Below are positions 46,420 to 57,663 of a stretch of 64,000 nt of DNA, one piece after another. A program made the translations under genes and the position numbers. The first letter of the stretch is position 1, and each line of letters opens with the position of its first letter. Source of the DNA: Listeria monocytogenes (lineage in GTDB: Bacteria; Bacillota; Bacilli; Lactobacillales; Listeriaceae); the NCBI RefSeq assembly GCF_900187225.1, contig NZ_LT906436.1, positions 2,108,001-2,172,000 on the forward strand. Direction: 5' to 3'. The notes under the pieces are model-generated. The model was not told where the DNA came from, did not search any database, and saw nothing but the letters and a program-made list of their open reading frames with translations.

Positions 46420-46881
46420 ATGAACTGGACCATCTGGGATAAAAGTCAAAAAGTCCCGTACACTCTGCTTTTAGAGGCCGATCCTAGTGAAAAACAAATT
46501 GCAAAATACTTGGATAAATCCCATGTTTTTCAATTAATGCACGATGATATTGTTATCGGCATCATTTGTCTATTCCCACTAAATAATGACCAACTCGAAA
46601 TAATGAATATTGCTGTTTCTTCAGATTACAGAAATCAAGGAATTGGTAAAAAACTACTCGAAAAAGCTTTTGATTATGCAATTCATAAACACTTTTTAAA
46701 AATCATCGTTAAAACTGGAAATTCTAGTATTGACCAACTTGCCTTTTATCAAAAAAATGGTTTTCGGATGCAGCATATTATTCCAAATTATTTTACTGAA
46801 AATTATCCTAATCAAACAATTACCGAAAACGGCATTGCTTGCTTAGATCAAATCATTCTATTAAAAGAAATAAAATCCTGA
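46420..46881 (+). CDS. GNAT family N-acetyltransferase
   Basis: 153 residues. Acetyl-CoA site IAVSSDYRNQGIGKKLLEKA and the AFYQKNGFR segment are clear. Substrate unknown. Start ATG 46420 after GAGGTGAT. Divergent from the membrane protein at 46359. Confidence 0.88.
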   Translation: MNWTIWDKSQKVPYTLLLEADPSEKQIAKYLDKSHVFQLMHDDIVIGIICLFPLNNDQLEIMNIAVSSDYRNQGIGKKLLEKAFDYAIHKHFLKIIVKTGNSSIDQLAFYQKNGFRMQHIIPNYFTENYPNQTITENGIACLDQIILLKEIKS

Positions 46882-46905
46882 TGAAGTTTATCATCAGGAT
46901 TTTTT
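46873..46905. terminator. bidirectional terminator between the acetyltransferase and glmM
   Basis: AAATCCTGATGA/TCATCAGGATTT stem and T run; overlaps the last codons of the acetyltransferase. Confidence 0.85.
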
Positions 46906-46915
46906 GTTTGTTGTT

Positions 46916-48268
46916 TTAATCGTTAAGTGCCATTTCTGAACGAACAACCGCTGAAATACGTTCACAATATTCGTCTGTTTCTTCTTTCGTAGCAGCTTCT
47001 ACCATCACTCTCACTAATGGTTCTGTACCAGATGGGCGAACAAGAACTCGACCATTACCAGCCATTTCAGCTTCTACTTCATCGATTACTTTACTTACTT
47101 TCGGATTATCCGTTACATGGTTTTTATCACTTACACGAATATTTTCTAATTTTTGCGGGAATGTTTTCATTTCAGCCGCAAGCTCAGATAATTTTTTCCC
47201 AGTTGCTTTCATCACATTGATTAATTGGATTCCTGAAAGAAGTCCATCACCAGTTGTATTATGATCTAAGAAAATAATGTGGCCAGATTGTTCTCCGCCA
47301 AGATTATAATTACCTTCACGCATAGCTTCAACTACATAACGGTCACCAACAGCAGTTTGTACATCTTCAATTTCAAGCTCTTTCAAGCCTTTGTAGAAAC
47401 CTAGATTACTCATGACAGTGGATACAATCGTGTTGTTATTTAATAAGCCTTGTTCACGTAAATATTTCGCGCAAATAAACATAATTTTATCTCCATCGAC
47501 AATTTGACCAATTTCGTCAATCGCAATAACACGGTCGCCGTCGCCATCAAAAGCTAAGCCAACATCTGCTTTTTTATCTAAAACAAAGGCCGCTAGTGCT
47601 TCTGGATGTGTAGATCCAACGCCATCATTGATGTTTAAACCGTTTGGAGAAGCTCCCATCGAACTAATATCCGCATCTAAATCTGCAAATAAATGCGTTG
47701 CAAGACCTGAAGTTGCACCATTCGCACAATCAAGTGCAATGTGATAGCCATTAAAATCATTTTCGATTGTTTGTTTTAAGTATTGAATATATTTTTGTTT
47801 ACCTTCAAAATAATCGCTAACCGTCCCAAGCCCTTCACCACTTGGTCGAGGTAGCGTATCTTCTGCTGTATCAAGAAGTTGTTCAATTTCTTCTTCCTGA
47901 TCATCTGACAATTTAAAGCCGTCAGAACCAAAGAATTTAATACCGTTATCATCTACTGGATTATGGCTGGCGGAGATCATTACGCTGGCAGAAGCGCCTT
48001 GTGCTTTTGTTAAATAAGCTACACCTGGTGTGGAGATAACTCCTAGACGCATTACTTCAATCCCTACAGAAACAAGTCCTGCAATTAAAGCGGATTCAAG
48101 CATTTCTCCAGATATACGTGTATCCCGAGCTACAAGTACACGTGGATGTTCCCCTACGTGACGGGTTAAAACATACCCACCCATTCTACCTAATCTGAAT
48201 GCAAGTTCTGGTGTTAATTCAGAGTTTGCAACACCTCTAACTCCATCCGTACCGAAATATTTACCCAT
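46916..48268 (-). CDS. glmM: phosphoglucosamine mutase
   Basis: Converts glucosamine-6-P to glucosamine-1-P for peptidoglycan. 450 residues. FGTDGVRG start, phosphoserine loop [12 protein letters not shown], metal loop DGDGDR, and C-terminal [13 protein letters not shown]. In Firmicutes GlmM also binds and inhibits CdaA, matching its place after cdaA-cdaR. ATG 48268 after AAGGAGAG. A TATAAT at 48382-48387 suggests its own promoter besides read-through. Confidence 0.96.
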   Translation of the reverse strand: MGKYFGTDGVRGVANSELTPELAFRLGRMGGYVLTRHVGEHPRVLVARDTRISGEMLESALIAGLVSVGIEVMRLGVISTPGVAYLTKAQGASASVMISASHNPVDDNGIKFFGSDGFKLSDDQEEEIEQLLDTAEDTLPRPSGEGLGTVSDYFEGKQKYIQYLKQTIENDFNGYHIALDCANGATSGLATHLFADLDADISSMGASPNGLNINDGVGSTHPEALAAFVLDKKADVGLAFDGDGDRVIAIDEIGQIVDGDKIMFICAKYLREQGLLNNNTIVSTVMSNLGFYKGLKELEIEDVQTAVGDRYVVEAMREGNYNLGGEQSGHIIFLDHNTTGDGLLSGIQLINVMKATGKKLSELAAEMKTFPQKLENIRVSDKNHVTDNPKVSKVIDEVEAEMAGNGRVLVRPSGTEPLVRVMVEAATKEETDEYCERISAVVRSEMALND

Positions 48269-48476
48269 TTCATTACTCTCCTTCTAAGTCATTCATTATC
48301 TAAATGATTTTTGTTTGTCATTTCATCATTACTTTGTCAAATACTGGTTCTATCTTTACTAATCTCAACCATACATTTGTTATTATACCTTTTTTAAGAG
48401 AAAATTTCATCCCTCTGCAATAAAACGTTGGTATTACTTGATTTTTCACTATTCTATGTATAAAAAGTTCTTTGCC

Positions 48477-48514
48477 AAAAAGGAGGAGTATGAGACTAGC
48501 GCCCCACACTCCTT
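48477..48514 (-). terminator. terminator between cdaR and glmM
   Basis: Minus-strand stem AGGAGTGTG/CATACTCCT with a following CCTTTTT. Some read-through to glmM is likely, as the genes form one conserved cluster. Confidence 0.6.
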
Positions 48515-48517
48515 ATT

Positions 48518-49879
48518 TTATGTGCTTTTGGAAGGTACTTCAATTGATGCCTCTTTATCCGTAATAATGAAATCAGCTTGTCTAGGGTTAATAACATAGG
48601 CAACATTGTCCGGTAAGCCATTCAATTCTAGTGGAATACTGTAACTTCCTGCTTTGCTTTTACTCAGATTGGCAATCACACTCAAGTCTTTCGCCGCAAT
48701 TCCGTCTACTGTTTTCTTCTCTCCAGTTATCGTCACAGATACTTTTCCATTTGCAGGAGTTATCATTTGTGCATCAAAAGTATTTTTCAACCCACTCATG
48801 TACACTTGCATATTAGAAAATGACTTGGATATTTTTGTATTGTTATCTCCTGAATCATCAGTGTTGTTATCCGTTGTATCTGTGTCTTGGTTATTACTAT
48901 CTGAGGTTGTTGGATTGTTATTTGCTTCAGACTTTTTTACGGTCTTAATCTTCACCTCTATCGTCGTTGGTTGGACTGATTTGGCTCCAGTTGGAACTGG
49001 GACAGTCACTTCTTTGACGGTATCTGCTTTGATTTTAGAAACATCAATTGGAATTTCAATTTCTTTAATTTTTTCAAGGACCGCATCATCACCGACAACT
49101 ACCACTTCTGACTTATCGGGAGTCATGCTAGAAATTTCAATATCACTTTCCGGCGTGCCTTCTTGCTTAATTTTCACTGGAACTGACTTTCCGACTTTTT
49201 CAACTGGCACGGTCACTTCCACTTCTTGCGGATTTACTTCTACATCTAGCTTGTTCAAATTGCTATCAAAAACAGAGACGGTGGCCTTATCGGTAAATTC
49301 GGATTTATGTTTGCCATCACTTTCGAGTGTTGCTTTTACATAAGCAATTTGTTCGATAGTATCTTTTGCACCAGTAATAGAGACTTTTTTAGGATCAATG
49401 ATTGGTGTTCCAGCTTGATAACCATCTGCAACGACTGATTTGCTCAATTCTACATCAACAGAGAATTTTTTCGTTACTTTTTCTTGTACATTTACGTTGA
49501 CTGTTGCTGGATTCACTTTTACTTTTAGGCGGTCAGATACATCTTTCACTTGTAGTTTTACTTCTTGCGTGCCAATGGAGGCATTTTTCAAATCTGCGTA
49601 TACGGTAAAGTCTTGTTGAGCTTTAGCAGATTGAACGAGGCTTCGAGGCCCTGAAAGCGTTACAGTAACGGTTTCTGGAATACCCGAAATATATAAATTC
49701 GTTTTATCATAATATACTTTGACTGGGACATTCTCGATGACTTCTGAATCACTAGAAGACGTCGTAGAAAAAGTCGTGGCGTTATTATTATTTGCATTAA
49801 CTGATGTAAAAAGGATGGCTGCGAGTAGTAAGGCTATAATTCGAATCGACCATTTATTATTTAAAATTCGATCCATCAT
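48518..49879 (-). CDS. cdaR: CdaA regulator CdaR (YbbR domain protein)
   Basis: 453 residues: an N-terminal membrane helix (about 11-30), then four extracellular YbbR beta domains. Between the third and fourth lies an unusually long Asn/Asp/Thr-rich linker of about 40 residues (NNNPTTSDSNNQ and on). It modulates c-di-AMP synthesis by CdaA. ATG 49879 is eight bases from AGGAGG and overlaps the cdaA stop (ATGATG). Length of the linker may vary between strains. Confidence 0.93.
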   Translation of the reverse strand: MMDRILNNKWSIRIIALLLAAILFTSVNANNNNATTFSTTSSSDSEVIENVPVKVYYDKTNLYISGIPETVTVTLSGPRSLVQSAKAQQDFTVYADLKNASIGTQEVKLQVKDVSDRLKVKVNPATVNVNVQEKVTKKFSVDVELSKSVVADGYQAGTPIIDPKKVSITGAKDTIEQIAYVKATLESDGKHKSEFTDKATVSVFDSNLNKLDVEVNPQEVEVTVPVEKVGKSVPVKIKQEGTPESDIEISSMTPDKSEVVVVGDDAVLEKIKEIEIPIDVSKIKADTVKEVTVPVPTGAKSVQPTTIEVKIKTVKKSEANNNPTTSDSNNQDTDTTDNNTDDSGDNNTKISKSFSNMQVYMSGLKNTFDAQMITPANGKVSVTITGEKKTVDGIAAKDLSVIANLSKSKAGSYSIPLELNGLPDNVAYVINPRQADFIITDKEASIEVPSKST

Positions 49880-50697
49880 TCGCTTTTGCCTCCTTTCCAT
49901 TTAGAAAAGATAGAAGGTTTCTTTGCAGTTACTGTGACTAGTTCTTTAAGAAGAATTTTATGTAACTCTTCTTCTGACACATCACGGAAAAGTTCTCCAC
50001 CTTTAGTTAGGGAAATTCCGCCAGTCTCTTCAGAAACTACAATCGTAATACTATCTGTCACTTCACTAATCCCAAGTGCAGCCCGGTGACGCGTTCCAAG
50101 TTCTTTGGATAAGAACGGGCTATCTGAAAGTGGCAAGTAACTTGCTGCCGATGCAATTTCGTTTCCTTTAATAATAACTGCTCCATCATGAAGCGGTGTA
50201 TTCGGAATAAAAATATTAATTAATAATTGAGAAGAAATTTTTGCATTTAACGGAATACCTGTTTCAATATAATCGTCCATGCCTGTATCGCGTGCCACTG
50301 AAATCAGTGCCCCAATTCGACGTTTTGCCATATATTGGGTGGATTTTTCGATAGACTCGATTAAATGATGCTGTTCACGCTCAATTCTTGATCCATAACG
50401 AGTAAAAATATTACCTCGTCCAAGCGTTTCTAAAGCACGGCGTAATTCCGGTTGGAAGATAATTATAATTGCAAGGAATCCCCAAGTAAGCATCTGATCC
50501 GTAATCCATTCTACTGTTTGGAGACCAAAAAATCCGCTTAATAGTTTGACTGCAATGATAATAAAAATGCCTTTTAGTAATTGTACTGCTTTTGTACCTC
50601 GGATTAACATGATCACTTTATAAATTACAAACCATACGACAAGAATATCTACAATATTTGCTAGATAATGCAATATCGACATATTGGAAAAATCCAT
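49876..50697 (-). CDS. cdaA: diadenylate cyclase CdaA (DacA)
   Basis: Makes c-di-AMP from two ATP; essential second messenger in Listeria. 273 residues: three membrane helices in the first 100, then the DAC domain with the DGA motif in PLHDGAVII and the RHR motif in GTRHRAALGI. ATG 50697 after GGAGGTGA; the open frame extends to 50727. First gene of cdaA-cdaR-glmM. Confidence 0.96.
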   Translation of the reverse strand: MDFSNMSILHYLANIVDILVVWFVIYKVIMLIRGTKAVQLLKGIFIIIAVKLLSGFFGLQTVEWITDQMLTWGFLAIIIIFQPELRRALETLGRGNIFTRYGSRIEREQHHLIESIEKSTQYMAKRRIGALISVARDTGMDDYIETGIPLNAKISSQLLINIFIPNTPLHDGAVIIKGNEIASAASYLPLSDSPFLSKELGTRHRAALGISEVTDSITIVVSEETGGISLTKGGELFRDVSEEELHKILLKELVTVTAKKPSIFSKWKGGKSE

Positions 50698-50820
50698 CAC
50701 TTCACCTCCGTGCCTCTTGAAAACCATTTATAATCACATGGTTCACTTTCTTTATTATAGCATAAGAGTGCAGGTGGAAAAAGCAATCGTCACGCCAAAA
50801 ATTGGAAAGATTTGTTAAAG

Positions 50821-50861
50821 AAAAAACTTGTTGGAAACATGTGTTATCGTTTCCAACAAGT
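50821..50861 (-). terminator. maltose operon terminator
   Basis: Minus-strand stem ACTTGTTGGAAAC/GTTTCCAACAAGT followed by T run, right after the phosphorylase stop at 50872. Confidence 0.88.
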
Positions 50862-50871
50862 ACTATTGTCC

Positions 50872-53133
50872 TTATATTTCTACTATTACCGCTGTTTCTA
50901 GCAAATAATTTTTCTTATACATTTCTAAATTAATAGCTTCTCCATGGCATAATTTTACAGTTACTTGTCCAACTTCCACTTTCACTTCTAACAAACGATC
51001 ACGGAAGTTAATTTTGAATCGGTAATTATCCCAACCATTTGGTAAGAATGGTGCAAAGCTTAACTTACCAGATGTTACTCGCATACCAGCAAAGCCTTGA
51101 ACGATGGATAACCAGCTTCCTGCCATAGAGGTAATGTGCAGTCCGTCTTCTGTATCGTTGTTAATATTGTCAAGATCTAGTCTTGCAGTTCGCTTGTAAA
51201 GTTCTACTGCTTTATCATATTTACCAAGTTCTGAAGCTAACACCGCGTGAACAGCTGGTGATAAGCTAGATTCGTGTACTGTTAGTGGCTCATAAAATTC
51301 AAAGTTGCGTTGTTTCGTATCAAAGTCAAAGTCATCATAGAATAAATATAAACCTTGAAGTACATCGGCTTGTTTAATGAAGCAAGAACGTAAAATTTTA
51401 TCCCAAGACCAATTTTGGTTAATTGGCATATCTTCTGGTTTTAATGTATCCGTGGAACGCAACTCTTTATCTAAAAAAGTATCGTGTTGCACAAAAATCT
51501 GCCATTTTTCATCAAAAGGATAATACATGCGATGCTCGATATCTTCCCATTTTGCGATTTCGTACTCGGTCACGCCTAAACGTTTTTTCGCTTCTGCATC
51601 TAAATTCTCTAGCGTATAACGAATCGTCCAGGCTGCGATATAGTTTGTATACCAGTTATTGCTGACGTTATTATCGTATTCGTTTGGTCCTGTTACACCG
51701 TGAATCATGTATTTATCTAAACGGTCAGATAAATGCACACGGTCGGCCCAAAAACGAGTGATTTCGGTTAATACTTCGATTCCATCTGTTTGTAAATACG
51801 AATCATCGCCAGTGTAGTTTGTATAATTATAAATCGCATAAGCAATTGCGCCATTACGGTGAATTTCTTCAAATGTAATTTCCCATTCATTATGACACTC
51901 GACTCCGGTAAAAGTTACCATCGGATACAGTGCGCCATCTAGGCCGATTTTCTGCGCGTTAATTTTCGCTCCATCCAATTGATCATGGCGATATTTGAGT
52001 AAATTATGGCTTACAGATTTGTCCGTCAGCGATAAATACATTGGTAGTGCAAATGCTTCTGTATCCCAGTATGTCGCACCGCCATATTTTTCACCAGTAA
52101 ATCCTTTGGGGCCAATATTTAGTCTGGCATCTTCGCCGTAATAAGTCGCAAATAATTGGAAAATGTTAAAGCGGATTCCTTGTTGAGCGGAATCATCTCC
52201 AGAAACTTCCACATCTGCTTTGTCCCAGCGTTCACGCCAGCCCGCAACATGCGCTGTTAATAGTTCTTCGTATGTTTTTATTTCTAAGCTTTGTAAGATT
52301 TTTTCTCCAGCCGGAAGAATGTCCTCTTCCTCAAAATCACGAGATGTTGTAATGACTACACGTTTTTCGATTTTAGCTACTTCATTTTCTTGCAAATCGA
52401 ATTGAAAATGATTTTCGGCGTAAAGTGCCTTTGTTTGGTTTGTTTCGTTTGCAGCATTGGTCTTATTTTCCATCACCGCAGAAACAGTAAAACGTGGCGT
52501 TCCGAAGTTATTTGGAATAGTTTTTGTGACAAGTGAACCGCGACTCGCCGATGAAGCTTTTTCGACTTCTTGCCAGAACATTTCTTCATAGTTGGCATCT
52601 TCATTTTGCACGTTACCGTCTAAAAAGGACGTTAATTCTACTTTTGCGGGGCTTAATGCTTCCACTTGGTAGTGAATAACCGCAAGTTCTTTCGTTGCAA
52701 CACTAAGGAATCGTTCCGCTGAAATTCGAAACATCTTATTATTTTTAACTACTGTGAACTGTCGTTTTAAAACACCTTTTTCCATATCTAAAACAAGTTC
52801 AAAATCGCTTACTTCATCTACAAATAAATCGAGTTTTTCACCATCAAGACGTACTTCAATTCCGATAAAATTAAGGCCGTTAATGACTTTACCGAAATAA
52901 TCTGGGTAGCCATTTTTCCACCAGCCAACTCTTGTTTTATCTGGAAACCACACGCCTGCATAATAAGTTCCAATATGGCCGTCGCCGGAGTATCCTTCTT
53001 CAAAATTCCCGCGCATCCCCATGTATCCATTACCGAGTGAAGTTAGGCTTTCTTGCAAACGTTTATTTTCTTTATCTAGTTTGGTTGTCCGTAATGTCCA
53101 TGGTTCGATTTCAAATAATTGCTTCTGTGCCAT
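50872..53133 (-). CDS. malP: maltose phosphorylase (GH65)
   Basis: 753 residues, full-length GH65. Splits maltose with phosphate into glucose and beta-glucose 1-phosphate in the cytoplasm. The acid is the Glu of [12 protein letters not shown], and the phosphate site is near [11 protein letters not shown]. Start ATG 53133 after AGGAGG. Last gene of the maltose operon. Trehalose or kojibiose phosphorylase are less likely given the context. Confidence 0.92.
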   Translation of the reverse strand: MAQKQLFEIEPWTLRTTKLDKENKRLQESLTSLGNGYMGMRGNFEEGYSGDGHIGTYYAGVWFPDKTRVGWWKNGYPDYFGKVINGLNFIGIEVRLDGEKLDLFVDEVSDFELVLDMEKGVLKRQFTVVKNNKMFRISAERFLSVATKELAVIHYQVEALSPAKVELTSFLDGNVQNEDANYEEMFWQEVEKASSASRGSLVTKTIPNNFGTPRFTVSAVMENKTNAANETNQTKALYAENHFQFDLQENEVAKIEKRVVITTSRDFEEEDILPAGEKILQSLEIKTYEELLTAHVAGWRERWDKADVEVSGDDSAQQGIRFNIFQLFATYYGEDARLNIGPKGFTGEKYGGATYWDTEAFALPMYLSLTDKSVSHNLLKYRHDQLDGAKINAQKIGLDGALYPMVTFTGVECHNEWEITFEEIHRNGAIAYAIYNYTNYTGDDSYLQTDGIEVLTEITRFWADRVHLSDRLDKYMIHGVTGPNEYDNNVSNNWYTNYIAAWTIRYTLENLDAEAKKRLGVTEYEIAKWEDIEHRMYYPFDEKWQIFVQHDTFLDKELRSTDTLKPEDMPINQNWSWDKILRSCFIKQADVLQGLYLFYDDFDFDTKQRNFEFYEPLTVHESSLSPAVHAVLASELGKYDKAVELYKRTARLDLDNINNDTEDGLHITSMAGSWLSIVQGFAGMRVTSGKLSFAPFLPNGWDNYRFKINFRDRLLEVKVEVGQVTVKLCHGEAINLEMYKKNYLLETAVIVEI

Positions 53134-53148
53134 ACTAAAACCTCCTAA

Positions 53149-53982
53149 TTAGCGACTAGCAGCCATACTTTTTTCACTAGTCTTATAAAATCTTGTTTTC
53201 AAAAATGTCCATGCTATCATTAACACCATTCCGAGCGACTGAACAGCCATAATAATCGTAATATCAAAGTAGATAAAGCCGATAATACAAGCCGCAATCA
53301 CTGGAATTCCCAGTGCATTTAGCGTTAAATTTACTGATTCTTTAAAAGAAGCAATGCTTGAAAAACTGCTCCGTTTTGTCATCCAAATGAAAAGTGTCGT
53401 AAATACGGTTAACATGAGTGAGCTAACGAAAATAATAGAACCAATCATCAGCACCATCGATAGGAAAACAAATGCTTGGTTTTCCAAATACCACTGCGCC
53501 GACACCCAATCAACGAGCGACTCGCCAGACGTTATTTCGCTTAAGGTAGCATCTTTTGGATAGCTTACTTCAAAATTGTAACCACTCGCATCTGTAAGCG
53601 TCATTTCTTGGTCTTTGAAATTAATTACATTCTTCGCTCCACTAAGTTCTGCTTTCGTTAAATTCACACCAGCAACACCATTCACTGTTTTTTCAACGAT
53701 GTGCGCATTTTTATCGGTTAACGCCCCGTTTTCGAGCGTCAGCCCACTAATTTTTGACGCCAATTGATCCGTTCCCAGCGTCGCCATTTTTGGCATTAAA
53801 CTTGGTAAATCAAAGCTTGACTGATTGGCAAAGTGCGCGGAAACAGGAAGCAATAGGAGCGCATTTAAGAAAATAAACACGATGACCATTTGCCAGAATT
53901 TCAGTACTTTCCGACCTTCGAAAATCGCTGTTGGTCCAAGCGTGCTTTTTACATATTGAATGATAAACGGAATTTTTTTCAT
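53149..53982 (-). CDS. DUF1189 membrane protein, MalA-like
   Basis: 277 residues: an N-terminal helix about residue 30, a large extracellular loop (about 60-170), and three or more C-terminal helices. Conserved in Firmicute maltose operons between malG and the phosphorylase; role unknown. Start ATG 53982; TTG 54009 right after the malG stop is possible but its AAAGGA is too close. Confidence 0.78.
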   Translation of the reverse strand: MKKIPFIIQYVKSTLGPTAIFEGRKVLKFWQMVIVFIFLNALLLLPVSAHFANQSSFDLPSLMPKMATLGTDQLASKISGLTLENGALTDKNAHIVEKTVNGVAGVNLTKAELSGAKNVINFKDQEMTLTDASGYNFEVSYPKDATLSEITSGESLVDWVSAQWYLENQAFVFLSMVLMIGSIIFVSSLMLTVFTTLFIWMTKRSSFSSIASFKESVNLTLNALGIPVIAACIIGFIYFDITIIMAVQSLGMVLMIAWTFLKTRFYKTSEKSMAASR

Positions 53983-54009
53983 TGGTATCACAGCCTTTTT
54001 AAAAATCAA

Positions 54010-54861
54010 TTATCCTTTTGTTCCACCGGCAGTTAAGCCAGAAACAAAATTCTTTTGTAAGAAGAAGAACAGTAAACAAATTGGTAGCGCGGCTAAAATG
54101 GCACCCGCTGCGAATAAGGCTACTTTTTGTTGTTGTGGGTTGGCGATAAACGTTTGAAGTCCTACCGCAATCGTTAAGTTTTCTGGGGTTCTAAGTAGGA
54201 ATTTCGCAAGTAGGAAGTCCCCAAACGGTCCCATAAACGCCCATAAAGCTTGAACCGCAATCATCGGTCTAACAAGTGGCAAGATGATTTGAGCGAAAAT
54301 CCGGAAATGTCCTGCGCCATCAAGTTTGGCGGATTCATCCAGATCACGCGGCACAGTATCAAAATACCCTTTCATCAGCCATGTGTTCATTGGAATCCCA
54401 CCACCGATGTAAATCAATGTTAAGAACCAATATTGATCAAGCGCACCTAGTAGCATTGCTAACACGTAGAAAGCTGTTAGGGCTGCCATTGTTGGCACCA
54501 TTTGAATAATAAGGAAGAAAATTAAGCTATTTTTACGACCTTTAAAACGGTAACGGCTATATGTATAACCGGCAAGTGTCACAATCGTTACTTGCATAAT
54601 CATCGTTACAACCGCGATAATCAGTGTATTTTTGTACCAATCAAGATATAACGTTTCATTAAATAATCTTGTAAAGTTATTCAGCGTCCAGCTATCCGAC
54701 CACTCAAGCGTAAACGCCGCGATATTCCCTGGTTTGAAGGCAGAAGATGCAGTTATTAGAATCGGATACAAAATAATAATCGTTAGTACGGTTAAAAACA
54801 AATACGTGAAAAACTGTGTTAAAAACTTTGTTGTCCGCTGATCTTTCATAAAGTCTCTCAT
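54010..54861 (-). CDS. malG: maltose/maltodextrin ABC transporter permease MalG
   Basis: 283 residues, six helices, with the EAA loop [23 protein letters not shown] that docks the ATPase. ATG 54861 immediately follows malF. No ATPase gene is present; a shared MsmX-type ATPase elsewhere must serve it (family knowledge). Confidence 0.94.
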   Translation of the reverse strand: MRDFMKDQRTTKFLTQFFTYLFLTVLTIIILYPILITASSAFKPGNIAAFTLEWSDSWTLNNFTRLFNETLYLDWYKNTLIIAVVTMIMQVTIVTLAGYTYSRYRFKGRKNSLIFFLIIQMVPTMAALTAFYVLAMLLGALDQYWFLTLIYIGGGIPMNTWLMKGYFDTVPRDLDESAKLDGAGHFRIFAQIILPLVRPMIAVQALWAFMGPFGDFLLAKFLLRTPENLTIAVGLQTFIANPQQQKVALFAAGAILAALPICLLFFFLQKNFVSGLTAGGTKG

Positions 54862-56169
54862 TTACATCATCTCCTCGTTCCCAAAGGCATTTGTCTTCTT
54901 AAAGGCAATCATCGAAACTGTAATAACGATAATGGAGATAAGAAGCGTCACAGCAGCGGCTACAGCGTATTGTGGCGAAGTACCTGTTGTTAATTTATAA
55001 ATCCATGAAATTAAGATATCGGTTGATCCTGCGCCTGCCCCGACACTTCCGGGACCACCTTCATTGAATAAGTATATTATCGAAAAGTTATTGAAGTTAA
55101 ATGTATATTGCGTAATAAATACCGGTGCGGTTACAAATAAAATCATCGGTAATGTAATTTTGCGGAAACGTTGAATCGCACTTGCTCCATCAATTCTAGC
55201 TGCTTCGTATAGTTCACCAGGAATCGCTTGAAGCACCCCAGTAACCATAACGTAAATATACGGAAAACCAAGCCAACCTTGAATACTAATCAGCGCTACT
55301 TTTGTCCAGAAAGGATCTGTTTTCCAAGCAATCGCATTGATATCAATGAACGGAAGATGGTTTAATAGCGGGATAACTTGTGAATTAATCGCCCCGATAC
55401 TATCGTTAAACATATTGGAAAAACTCATAATCGTAATAAAAGCTGGTACCGCCCAAGGAAGTAAGAAAACTACTCCAAAAAGACGTTTCCCTTTAATAAA
55501 GCTTTGGTTGGCAACAATCGCTGTAAATACCCCAACGACAATTTGTAAAGAAGTCGCACAGATCGTCCAAATCAGTGTCCACGAGAATACGCTGAGGAAC
55601 GTGTCCCGATACGAACTTAGGAAGAAAATATTAAAGAAGTTCTTAAACCCAACCCAGTCAATTAAGTTCGCTGGCGGAATATGGTAAAAATCATAGTTCG
55701 TAAATGCCATGAAAAGCGTTACAAGAACTGGGAAAATAATCACAAAAGTCATCACTAGGTAAGCGGGTAGTGTAAGTAAATACGGGAAACCTTTGTCGAG
55801 CATATTTTTTATAATAGCAAGAGCGGAACGGTTAACAGTTTCACCTAGGTTCCACTGCATAGCCACGCGTCTTGCATCGAAAATATTTATAAACCAAAAG
55901 CCTATAAATAGTAATGTCACAATTAATTGTAAAGTACCTTCAATCATTAAAAATAAGGAATGGTCTACACCTGGCACAGATCCAAGTGTTACAAGGCCAA
56001 TCAGTGCATTCAGCCCAACTGCAAAAAATTCTATGATAAACAAAGCAAATAGTGCGAAAAAAACAATCCCTTTAAAATTTTGCTTATTATAAAATTGACC
56101 AAGCCCTGGAATGATTGATAACAAAGTCGCTTGACGAACATTTTTAATTTGTTTTTGTTCTAGTTTCAT
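54862..56169 (-). CDS. malF: maltose/maltodextrin ABC transporter permease MalF
   Basis: 435 residues. Two N-terminal helices precede a six-helix permease core with the EAA loop EAARIDGASAIQRFRKITLPM. Works with MalG and MalE. ATG 56169 after GAGGGTAAC. Confidence 0.94.
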   Translation of the reverse strand: MKLEQKQIKNVRQATLLSIIPGLGQFYNKQNFKGIVFFALFALFIIEFFAVGLNALIGLVTLGSVPGVDHSLFLMIEGTLQLIVTLLFIGFWFINIFDARRVAMQWNLGETVNRSALAIIKNMLDKGFPYLLTLPAYLVMTFVIIFPVLVTLFMAFTNYDFYHIPPANLIDWVGFKNFFNIFFLSSYRDTFLSVFSWTLIWTICATSLQIVVGVFTAIVANQSFIKGKRLFGVVFLLPWAVPAFITIMSFSNMFNDSIGAINSQVIPLLNHLPFIDINAIAWKTDPFWTKVALISIQGWLGFPYIYVMVTGVLQAIPGELYEAARIDGASAIQRFRKITLPMILFVTAPVFITQYTFNFNNFSIIYLFNEGGPGSVGAGAGSTDILISWIYKLTTGTSPQYAVAAAVTLLISIIVITVSMIAFKKTNAFGNEEMM

Positions 56170-56212
56170 TTTGTTACCCTCAATTCTAGATATAGATTCA
56201 CTAGCTAAGTTG

Positions 56213-56250
56213 AAAAAAATGGCGGAGCGCGCTATCTTTGCCCCGCCAAA
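56213..56250 (-). terminator. partial terminator between malE and malF
   Basis: Stem TGGCGGGGC/GCTCCGCCA with an ATTTTTTT tail, between the binding-protein gene and malF. Such hairpins let the binding protein be made in excess of the permease. Confidence 0.75.
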
Positions 56251-56256
56251 TCATTA

Positions 56257-57516
56257 TTATTTAGTATATTTTTGCGTTACGTTATCTTCAATTACTTTTA
56301 CTGCATCGTCAGCTGATTGTTGCGGAGTTTTCGAACCAGAAGCTGCATCAAACATTAAGTTTTCAGCACCTGTCCAAACTTCCGACATTTCTGGAATATT
56401 AGGCATTGGTTGCGCATTTTTGTATTGTTCGATAACAGCATTAGTTAACTCATCATTTTTCGATTTCGCTGTATCACGAGCTTTTAAGTTAGCCGGTACT
56501 TCATTTGTCATATCATATAAAGTTTCTTGGTTTTTTTGGTTAGTTACATAATCCAACCATTTTTGAGCTACATCTTTATTTTTAGAATAGTTACTTACAA
56601 CCCAACCTTTACCGCCTGCAAAAGGAGAATACTCTTTGCCATTGTTAAGTGTCGGGATTTTTGCTACGCCGTAATTAATTTTTGCTTCTTTGTAATTTGC
56701 TGCTGACCATGGACCGCCTAGAATAGCTGCTGCTTTACCTTTAACAAATTGATCTTGGATAAAGTCATCTGCACTCTTATTGTCTTGCATACCTTTTGGC
56801 CATACATCTTGGAACCATTTTGTTGCATAAGTAATTCCTTCAACCGAACCTTTATTGTTTAAACCGATGTCTTTTGGATTTGTACCTTCATCGCCGAATA
56901 CATAACCACCGTATCCTGCAAGTAGTCCGTAAGAGAAGTAGAAATCAGTCCATTTTGCTAAGAAACCAGTATTTTTTCCTTTTTCAGAAGTGAAGGCAAA
57001 ACGAGAATCTTTGGAAAGTGTTTCTAAATCTTTAAATGTTGCTGGAGCTTTGTCGAGTAAATCTTTATTATAGTAAAGTACTAGAGTTTCAATAATAGCT
57101 GGAGCACCATAAATTTTATCGTCAATTGTTACTTGTTTTTGGTCTTTTTCATCGTAATCATCTTTATTTCCTAGTTTTACTTCTGCCAAATGCCCTTGCT
57201 GACCTAGGCTTCCGATTCTATCAAATGCGGACATCATTACGTCTGGAGCAGTTCCAGCAGGCCCGTCAAGCGGAAGAGCTTCTAATGTTTCAAACATATC
57301 TTTTTCGACAACTTTTACTTTTACGTCATTATCTTTTTCAAAATCACCTTTTATTTTGTTAACGTAGTCTTTGTAGCCTGCGTCAACGGAAACAGTTAAT
57401 GTTTTTTCATCAGATGAGCCCGATTTGCTAGTATCTTTTCCGCCACCACATGCTGCCAAGCTTAAAGCCATTACTAAAACCGCCGAAACTATTCCCACTT
57501 TTTTGAAACGCTTCAT
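56257..57516 (-). CDS. malE: maltose/maltodextrin-binding lipoprotein MalE
   Basis: 419 residues. Signal peptide with lipobox SLAAC and acylated Cys23, then a Ser/Lys linker and the extracellular solute-binding fold. Delivers maltodextrins to MalFG. ATG 57516 after GGAGGAAAAG. Behind the operator and cre region at 57643-57711. Confidence 0.94.
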   Translation of the reverse strand: MKRFKKVGIVSAVLVMALSLAACGGGKDTSKSGSSDEKTLTVSVDAGYKDYVNKIKGDFEKDNDVKVKVVEKDMFETLEALPLDGPAGTAPDVMMSAFDRIGSLGQQGHLAEVKLGNKDDYDEKDQKQVTIDDKIYGAPAIIETLVLYYNKDLLDKAPATFKDLETLSKDSRFAFTSEKGKNTGFLAKWTDFYFSYGLLAGYGGYVFGDEGTNPKDIGLNNKGSVEGITYATKWFQDVWPKGMQDNKSADDFIQDQFVKGKAAAILGGPWSAANYKEAKINYGVAKIPTLNNGKEYSPFAGGKGWVVSNYSKNKDVAQKWLDYVTNQKNQETLYDMTNEVPANLKARDTAKSKNDELTNAVIEQYKNAQPMPNIPEMSEVWTGAENLMFDAASGSKTPQQSADDAVKVIEDNVTQKYTK

Positions 57517-57642
57517 TTACTTTTCCTCCTCTTTATGAAAAAAGTCGCTCTTTACTGTCTGATTTATAAGTCCCTTTCTTTTTTCAATTCTTTTTTAAAG
57601 TTTGTGAATTAGGTTAACCTATGCATTTATTATATGCTGATT

Positions 57643-57658
57643 TCGAAAGCGTTTACAA
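57643..57658 (-). promoter_or_regulatory. cre site upstream of malE
   Basis: Minus strand TTGTAAACGCTTTCGA, near-consensus for CcpA. Glucose repression of the operon is expected. Confidence 0.7.
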
Positions 57659-57663
57659 GGAGA

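Noticed and set aside
48490-48564. 24-codon plus-strand frame with a perfect AAGGAGGAG site
   Set aside because: The ribosome-like sequence is one arm of the cdaR terminator; the peptide runs into the end of cdaR and has no family resemblance.
48654-49343. 229-codon plus-strand open frame
   Set aside because: Mirror of the cdaR gene; Ser/Thr/Val-rich translation is an artefact of the repeated beta-domain coding sequence.
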